A stretch of DNA of 10,842 nt, taken from positions 1-10,842 of the forward strand of contig JAAHIC010000083.1 of the NCBI GenBank assembly GCA_010671965.1, written 5' to 3'. The stretch is from Leptolyngbya sp. SIO4C5. GTDB lineage: Bacteria; Cyanobacteriota; Cyanobacteriia; Phormidesmidales; Phormidesmidaceae. Below the pieces are notes generated by a model that was not told the DNA's origin, made no database searches, and saw only the letters and a program-made list of their open reading frames with translations. Both the position numbers and the translations under genes were made by a program. How positions within the stretch are numbered: position 1 is the first letter of the stretch; the number at the start of each line of letters is the position of its first letter. Positions 6,928-10,842 of the stretch are shown piece by piece.

Positions 6928-7125
6928 ATGTTGGTTATTGTGATGGATGACCAGCTCCTGCTTCCTCAGAAAGTGTGTCAGAGCTGTTTAATGGCCGATC
7001 AGATGGGGCAGCCTCGCTGGCGGCAGGGACGGTTACGCTGTGGGCGTTTGGTAGAAAGGCTTTCTGAAGCTCAGCCCGAACAGTACGAGTGCCAGATGGG
7101 ATTCCGCGTCGCTAATATCGAGTAG
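6928..7125 (+). CDS. small four-cysteine protein, probably a conserved cyanobacterial hypothetical
   Basis: Function unknown. The ATG at 6928 gives 65 residues (start MLVIVMDDQLLLPQKVC); an upstream TTG at 6913 would add five. A GGGGG run about 9 bases before the ATG is only a weak ribosome binding site. Four cysteines are spaced C17-x2-C20-x17-C38-x16-C55, within KVCQSC, LRCG and YECQMGF, which resembles a small zinc- or iron-binding fold; metal binding is inference. The protein is polar, has no membrane segment or signal peptide, and ends FRVANIE. The regular composition, the plausible Cys pattern and my recollection of similar short cyanobacterial proteins support a real gene. It lies between the structured spacer and the Tic20-type gene, which has its own -10 box. 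Confidence 0.65.
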   Translation: MLVIVMDDQLLLPQKVCQSCLMADQMGQPRWRQGRLRCGRLVERLSEAQPEQYECQMGFRVANIE

Positions 7126-7135
7126 CTCAGCATCA

Positions 7136-7174
7136 CAGTTGTCTGCTGACTCTAACAACTGGGCGATGTTCGCC
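7136..7174 (+). terminator. tandem hairpins after the small gene, possible terminator
   Basis: CAGTTGT (7136-7142) pairs perfectly with ACAACTG (7155-7161) over a 12-base loop. It is followed at once by a second stem, GGCGA-TGT-TCGCC (7162-7174). The pair begins 11 bases after the stop codon of the small four-cysteine gene. There is no T-run, so intrinsic termination would be inefficient; it could equally be a processing or stability element. Confidence 0.3.
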
Positions 7175-7189
7175 TCACGGCGGATTGCC

Positions 7190-7195
7190 TATAAT
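7190..7195 (+). promoter_or_regulatory. -10 box upstream of the Tic20-family gene
   Basis: TATAAT, a perfect sigma-70/SigA-type -10 hexamer, with a likely transcription start near 7202 and a leader of about 38 bases before the ATG at 7240. No good -35 is present at 16-18 bp (TGTTCG at about 7167-7172), as in type 2 cyanobacterial promoters that use activators. AAGGAG at 7223-7228 is the ribosome binding site, with a long 11-base spacing. Confidence 0.5.
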
Positions 7196-7239
7196 CGAGT
7201 TACCCAAAAGTTAAACTTTATCAAGGAGCCACTAACTCT

Positions 7240-7713
7240 ATGAGCTGGCGTGGAACGGCAACCGTCTCAGACAGAATTTTTGCAGCTTTACCCTACCTGC
7301 TGCCCCTAATTTACGGTATTGGCTTTGGCGCTTTTATCTTCCGAGATTTTCCCATTGTGCAACTGCTGCTAGTGCCCCTGACTCCCTTCTTGGCAGTCTA
7401 CAGCTTTCCGTTCGCAGGCATTATTATCTTTTTCTTGCTGTTCTTCTTAGTGGTGAGAAACCCGGATATCAGCCACTTTATTCGCTTCAACACGATGCAG
7501 GCCATTCTGTTGGATATTATTCTGTTTGTCTGTCAGTTAGTCTTCGGTCTGCTGTCAGGTTCTCTGGGTGAAGGACTGCTAGTGCAGACTCTGTCGAACG
7601 TGATTTTCTTGGGCATGATCGCGGCAGTGGTTTATTCTGTAGCCCAGTCCTTGATGGGTCGCTATGCAGAAATTCCGACCCTCTCTGAAGCGGTGCACAT
7701 GCAGGTGCGATAG
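7240..7713 (+). CDS. Tic20-family membrane protein
   Basis: Small polytopic membrane protein of 157 residues, the cyanobacterial relative of Tic20, the protein-conducting component of the chloroplast inner-envelope import complex. Its role in cyanobacteria is not established. Seen here: a short N-terminus with the family-like SDRIFAALPYLLPL (10-23), hydrophobic segments about 13-34, 39-56, 57-73, 88-107 and 113-137, and the conserved loop VRNPDISHFIRFNTMQAILLD (72-92) just before a membrane segment, the strongest family signature. The start at 7240 is supported by an upstream AAGGAG and a TATAAT box. It appears to be a single-gene unit, with hairpins upstream and a terminator-like hairpin downstream. 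Confidence 0.88.
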   Translation: MSWRGTATVSDRIFAALPYLLPLIYGIGFGAFIFRDFPIVQLLLVPLTPFLAVYSFPFAGIIIFFLLFFLVVRNPDISHFIRFNTMQAILLDIILFVCQLVFGLLSGSLGEGLLVQTLSNVIFLGMIAAVVYSVAQSLMGRYAEIPTLSEAVHMQVR

Positions 7714-7775
7714 CTTTAGCCACAGTCAAAGTTTCTCAAATTGACTTTTGACGATGATATTAATAGGTTCTGCCT

Positions 7776-7810
7776 ATTCCTCGCCTCATCTAGGGTGAGG
7801 AATTGTTTTG
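7776..7810 (+). terminator. probable intrinsic terminator of the Tic20-family gene
   Basis: CCTCATC (7784-7790) pairs with GGGTGAGG (within 7794-7800), a 7-bp stem with one G-U and a TAG loop, followed by AATTGTTTTGAGTTT. An alternative 7-bp perfect stem, ATTCCTC (7776-7782) with GAGGAAT (7797-7803), shares the right arm and ends directly at TGTTTT. It lies 63-90 bases after the stop and just before the RNase HI start, so it could also act as an attenuator in an rnhA leader. Confidence 0.45.
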
Positions 7811-7820
7811 AGTTTGCCAT

Positions 7821-8705
7821 ATGTCTCAATCATTTCCAATCGACACAATTTACACAGACGGAGCCTGCTCAGGCAATCCGGGGCCAGGAGGGTGGGGTGT
7901 TGTTCTAGGACGCGGCAGCGAAACCTATCACGAGCTAGGCGGCAGGGACAGCCAAACCACCAACAACCGCATGGAACTTCAGGCGGCGATCGCGGCGCTA
8001 GAGTTTCTTGTGCAGCACGATACTGGTGAACCCGTAACCCTTTATACCGATAGCGAGTACGTCAAAAAGGGAATTACCCAGTGGATTCGCGGCTGGGAGA
8101 AAAAGGGCTGGAAAACCGCTGCCGGTAAGCCTGTGCTTAACCGCGATCTGTGGCAGCAGCTTGGCCAGCTCAACCAGCAGGCGCAGCAGCACCTGGGACA
8201 GCCCGTAGACTGGCGCTATGTCAAAGGTCACGCGGGCATTGCGGGGAACGAGCGCTGCGATGAGATTGCCCGCGCTTTTGCGGCCAATCAGCCCATTGTT
8301 CTGCAGCAGCGATCGCGGTCAGCCGCCAGTAATGGCAAGCCTTTGGCTGCCGCCGAAAGCAAAAAACTCTCACCAGAGATAAAATCAGAACAGTTGTTTC
8401 CTACAAGTGCAGCTAGTTTAGCTATGACAGACGTAAGTGACCCTCAAATTTCTGAAAGCTTGGATTCAGCCTCGCGGGAAGCTAGGGTTGCTAATCTCCG
8501 CAACGTGGTTGAAACGCTTCACATGGCTGATGAAATTGCTAAACAGGGTTATTTGATTACCAGTTCGGAACTGGCCGACCTCATGGACGTTAACGCCAGT
8601 GCCGTCACCAGTCGAGGAGAATACTGGGCCTGGCGTAACTGGACGGTGGCGCGGGTACGGCGTGAGGGCAACCAAATCTTGTGGCAGCTAGAGCGAATTG
8701 ACTAG
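7821..8705 (+). CDS. rnhA: Ribonuclease HI with C-terminal winged-helix-like extension
   Basis: Cleaves the RNA strand of RNA-DNA hybrids, removing primers and R-loops. Residues 1-156 are a complete RNase HI domain: [17 protein letters not shown] with catalytic D13, NNRMEL with E52, LYTDSEYV with D77, the basic-protrusion region [10 protein letters not shown] (90-99), [16 protein letters not shown] with H137 and D147. Residues 160-220 are a low-complexity Ser/Ala/Lys linker. Residues 223-294 are a second compact domain ([39 protein letters not shown]...) that looks like a helix-turn-helix or winged helix and would suit nucleic-acid binding. Bacterial RNase HI is usually about 155 residues, so this is a two-domain fusion; I recall a similar extension in other cyanobacteria. 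An in-frame ATG at 8424 (M202) could start the second domain alone. The start at 7821 has no strong Shine-Dalgarno. Confidence 0.93.
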   Translation: MSQSFPIDTIYTDGACSGNPGPGGWGVVLGRGSETYHELGGRDSQTTNNRMELQAAIAALEFLVQHDTGEPVTLYTDSEYVKKGITQWIRGWEKKGWKTAAGKPVLNRDLWQQLGQLNQQAQQHLGQPVDWRYVKGHAGIAGNERCDEIARAFAANQPIVLQQRSRSAASNGKPLAAAESKKLSPEIKSEQLFPTSAASLAMTDVSDPQISESLDSASREARVANLRNVVETLHMADEIAKQGYLITSSELADLMDVNASAVTSRGEYWAWRNWTVARVRREGNQILWQLERID

Positions 8706-8864
8706 TCAGGGCAGACTGGCAGCTGCCTCAGACCGTGAACCCTCGCTGTCTCTGGCTGAAATGAGCGATCGCTGAAGGTGCTGTTAGCTCCTAGACGGGT
8801 ATCCTCAGAGAGAATACGGATGATTGGTAGCTACAGCCTGAAGCTGATCTAGGCTGCGATCGCG
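8706..8864 (+). promoter_or_regulatory. spacer between rnhA and the glycosyltransferase genes
   Basis: This 159-bp spacer has no coding frame. GGCAGCTGCC at 8718-8727 is a perfect 10-bp palindrome shortly after the rnhA stop but has no T-run. CAGCCT (8834-8839) and AGGCTG (8851-8856) form a 6-bp stem with an 11-base loop just before the glycosyltransferase start. HIP1 octamers lie at 8765-8772 and 8856-8863. I see no clear -35/-10 promoter. Confidence 0.35.
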
Positions 8865-9923
8865 ATGGAAAATCAGGAGAAGGCTCAAACGCTGTCCGGG
8901 TTGAGGCCGTCAAAAACTATGTCTTCTAACGTCGATGCTTGCCGCTATCCTACCTCGAAGCTGCCTCAAGTTTCGGTGATTGTGCCCGTGTACAACGGCG
9001 AGCGTGACTTGCCGGAGCTATTACCCCGGCTGCTGCAGCAAACCTATCCGCCCAATCGGGTGGAATATTTGCTAGTAGACAATGCCAGCCGCGATCGCAC
9101 CGCAGATTTGATCCAGACAGCTGCCGCTCAGGCTCAGGCTCAGAACGGGCATCTCCGGTTACTACAGGAAACCGAAATTCAGAGTTCTTATGCCGCCCGC
9201 AATCGGGGAATTCGGGCCGCGCGGGGCGAGATTTTAGCCTTTACCGACGCTGACTGCTGCCCCCAGCCAGAGTGGCTAATCAATCTGGTACAGCCCTTTC
9301 AAAATCCACAGATGGGTTTAGCCGTGGGTGAGGTTGAAGCCTTTCCAGGACACACCTGGCTAGAGCAATATGCCGAGCGCAAGCAGCTACTGTCCCAGCG
9401 CCATACCCTAGCCCATGCCTTCTGCCCCTACGGACAAACCGCAAATTTAGCAGTAAGAGCCAAGGCTTTTGCGCAGGCGGGGCTATTTCGTCCCTATTTG
9501 ACCACCGGCGGCGACGCCGACCTGTGCTGGCGGATACAGCACCAGGGCTGGCAGCTCCAGTTTGTTGAAAGCGCCATCGTACAGCACCGCCATCGCACCT
9601 CGCTGGCAGAACTCTACCGCCAGTGGCACCGCTATGGCCGCTCCAACCAGTTTCTGCATCAGCTTCATGGCGTAGAACTAGCGCGATCGCTCAGCCGTCA
9701 GGAAATTCGCCATCAGCTTTTGCGCTGGCTAGTGAAAGAACTGCCCCAGGCGGCTTTCAGGCAGCTGGCGGGTAGCGGCTCAGCGGTGGAGCTAGTGATG
9801 GCTCCTTTAGGACTGTACTGTGCCTATGCTCACTCGGTCGGTCAGCGGCAGGCCCAACTACCCGCGGCAGCTAGAGAGATTGTCTGGCTGTCTCCGGTTT
9901 CTACCTGCGAGGATCTAACATGA
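8865..9923 (+). CDS. family 2 glycosyltransferase
   Basis: Transfers a sugar from a nucleotide donor to an unknown acceptor; cytoplasmic or membrane-associated. Of 352 residues, 36-140 form the GT-A nucleotide-binding half: VSVIVPVYNGERDLP (36-50), LLVDNASRDRTADLI (69-83), YAARNRGIRAARGEILAFTDADC with the metal-binding DAD at 128-130. The acceptor half has TTGGDADLCWRIQHQGW (about 220-236), whose GDAD supplies the catalytic base position. The C-terminal part (SLAELYRQWHRYGRSNQ onward) is basic and has one weak hydrophobic stretch (VELVMAPLGLYCAYAHSVG), so peripheral membrane binding is possible. The ATG at 8865 directly follows a HIP1 octamer and lacks a ribosome binding site; an ATG at 8919 (M19) still includes the whole domain and is a real alternative. 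It overlaps the next gene by 4 bp (ATGA). The substrate cannot be told. Confidence 0.88.
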   Translation: MENQEKAQTLSGLRPSKTMSSNVDACRYPTSKLPQVSVIVPVYNGERDLPELLPRLLQQTYPPNRVEYLLVDNASRDRTADLIQTAAAQAQAQNGHLRLLQETEIQSSYAARNRGIRAARGEILAFTDADCCPQPEWLINLVQPFQNPQMGLAVGEVEAFPGHTWLEQYAERKQLLSQRHTLAHAFCPYGQTANLAVRAKAFAQAGLFRPYLTTGGDADLCWRIQHQGWQLQFVESAIVQHRHRTSLAELYRQWHRYGRSNQFLHQLHGVELARSLSRQEIRHQLLRWLVKELPQAAFRQLAGSGSAVELVMAPLGLYCAYAHSVGQRQAQLPAAAREIVWLSPVSTCEDLT

Positions 9924-10842
9924 AAATTTTGATGCTGTCGCTTAATACGTTCCCCTATCCGCCCACCTATGGCGGGGCTGAGACTAGAACGTTTAATCTG
10001 CTGAAGCATCTGCAGGCCAAGCATGAGGTGACGCTGCTCACCCACTGTCAGCGAGCCGTTACCTCAGAGGAAATTGCGGCGCTGCGGGACTGGGTGACGC
10101 ACTTAGAGATTTTACCGTCTCCTCAGCAGCCGACCTCAGCCAAGTCCTTAACAGGTTTGCTCCGTCAGGCGGGACGTTTTAGCCGCTTTTTAGCCACTTC
10201 AACGCCGCCCAGCGTCGCTTACCGCCACGTGCCTGCCGTACAGGACTGGGTGGATAGGGCCGTAGCAACCGGCAAATACGACGTGATTGTCTGTGAACAC
10301 AGCGTCAATGAGATTTACGTGCGGCCTAAGTTTCGCCAGCAAATACGCACCGTTGTCGATATCCACAGCTCAGTTTATGGCTGGGTGCGCAACCATCTGG
10401 AACATGGGGCGACTGAAAAGCCGCTGCGCGATCGCCTTTATTTACCGCTGCTAGCTCGCTATGAGCGACGCTACTGCCGCAAATTTGCTCGTTTAGTGGT
10501 GACGACGCCGGACGATCGCCGTCAGATTTTGCAGCTAGTGCCGGAGGCTCAGGTGGAAATTGTGTCCAACGGCGTTGACCTCACGGCTTTTCCCTCTCGC
10601 TCTCAGGATCCAGGCGGCCAGCGGCTGGTGTTCATTGGGGCGATGGATGCCTCTCACAATATTGATGCAGCCTGTTTCTTTGCTCAGGAGGTGTTTCCCC
10701 TGCTCCGCCAGCGCTACCCGGCAGCGGCGCTGAGTCTGGTGGGAGCGCGACCCGTGGCTAAAGTGCAGGCATTAGCCACGCTGCCAGGGGTTGAAGTGAC
10801 CGGGCGGGTGCCCTCAATGGTGGACTCTTTGCAGCGGGCGAC
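9920..10842 (+). CDS. family 4 glycosyltransferase, 5' part (runs off window)
   Basis: GT-B fold glycosyltransferase; 307 complete codons are present and the frame is open at the right edge. The start is the ATG at 9920 within ATGA, overlapping the stop of the preceding glycosyltransferase, which implies translational coupling. The N-terminal domain begins MKILMLSLNTFPYPP with the glycine loop TYGGAETR (16-23) typical of GT4/GT1 enzymes. The inter-domain signature VSNGVDL is at 215-221, and the C-terminal nucleotide-sugar domain begins LVFIGAMDASHNIDA (about 237-251), followed by LSLVGARPV and LPGVEVTGRVPSM. The GxMDxxxNxDA form is common in exopolysaccharide and lipid-linked sugar transferases. 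With its partner it probably starts a surface polysaccharide cluster; donor and acceptor are unknown. Confidence 0.9.
   Translation, partial: MKILMLSLNTFPYPPTYGGAETRTFNLLKHLQAKHEVTLLTHCQRAVTSEEIAALRDWVTHLEILPSPQQPTSAKSLTGLLRQAGRFSRFLATSTPPSVAYRHVPAVQDWVDRAVATGKYDVIVCEHSVNEIYVRPKFRQQIRTVVDIHSSVYGWVRNHLEHGATEKPLRDRLYLPLLARYERRYCRKFARLVVTTPDDRRQILQLVPEAQVEIVSNGVDLTAFPSRSQDPGGQRLVFIGAMDASHNIDAACFFAQEVFPLLRQRYPAAALSLVGARPVAKVQALATLPGVEVTGRVPSMVDSLQRA

Larger units (their letters stand above)
672..10435. repeat. HIP1 octamers (GCGATCGC), 16 copies across the window
   Basis: Perfect copies start at 672, 815, 1083, 1239, 2093, 2185, 3084, 4380, 5831, 7986, 8309, 8765, 8856, 9091, 9683 and 10428. HIP1 is a highly over-represented palindrome in many cyanobacterial genomes and is associated with cytosine methylation; the copies are dispersed, not an array. 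They occur in coding and spacer DNA alike and are the main compositional marker of the host lineage. None is seen between 5839 and 7985. Confidence 0.9.

Noticed and set aside
7741..7766. TTGACT...TAATAG as a promoter for rnhA
   Set aside because: Spacing is only 14 bp, and the terminator-like hairpin lies between it and the gene; too weak to call.
8718..8727. 10-bp perfect palindrome GGCAGCTGCC after rnhA as a terminator
   Set aside because: No T-run follows and the loop would be too small; kept only as a note within the spacer entry.
1..10842. CRISPR arrays, tRNA/rRNA genes, transposases, toxin-antitoxin or defence islands
   Set aside because: I saw no regularly spaced repeats, no tRNA T-loop/acceptor patterns, and no matching protein motifs on either strand.

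Overview
The window looks like a chromosomal segment of a cyanobacterium. Sixteen copies of the HIP1 octamer GCGATCGC are scattered through genes and spacers. The gene set is also cyanobacterial: BtpA (photosystem I biogenesis), a VKOR-thioredoxin fusion, a Tic20-type membrane protein, and rimO directly followed by a CrhR-like DEAD-box helicase. I cannot name the genus from sequence alone.

Layout. The left edge (1-1132, +) is the 3' two thirds of nadB, L-aspartate oxidase. Convergent to it lies a minus-strand block: a VKOR/thioredoxin fusion (1414-2340), preceded by btpA (2552-3406, probably a GTG start). Between the nadB and VKOR stops are two short open stretches in the same frame as VKOR; one could encode a 52-residue membrane peptide. 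A 464-bp divergent spacer (3407-3870) separates btpA from the plus-strand pair rimO-crhR (3871-6653), which are 50 bp apart. A 274-bp spacer rich in inverted repeats (6654-6927) leads to a small four-cysteine protein (6928-7125), then a Tic20-family gene with a good -10 box (7240-7713). Next is RNase HI with a C-terminal winged-helix-like extension (7821-8705). The right edge is a GT2 glycosyltransferase (8865-9923) coupled by an ATGA overlap to a GT4 glycosyltransferase that runs off the window (9920-10842+).

How the genes work together. Most of the window is housekeeping: NAD biosynthesis (NadB), disulfide formation in the thylakoid lumen or periplasm (VKOR), PSI accumulation (BtpA), ribosomal protein S12 modification (RimO), RNA remodelling (Crh helicase) and RNA-DNA hybrid removal (RnhA). 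The two glycosyltransferases probably begin a surface polysaccharide or glycolipid cluster. I found no CRISPR array, tRNA, rRNA, transposase or defence system. The least explained parts are the inverted-repeat spacer after crhR, with mutually exclusive hairpins, the in-frame peptides after VKOR, the small four-cysteine protein, and the C-terminal domain of the RNase H.
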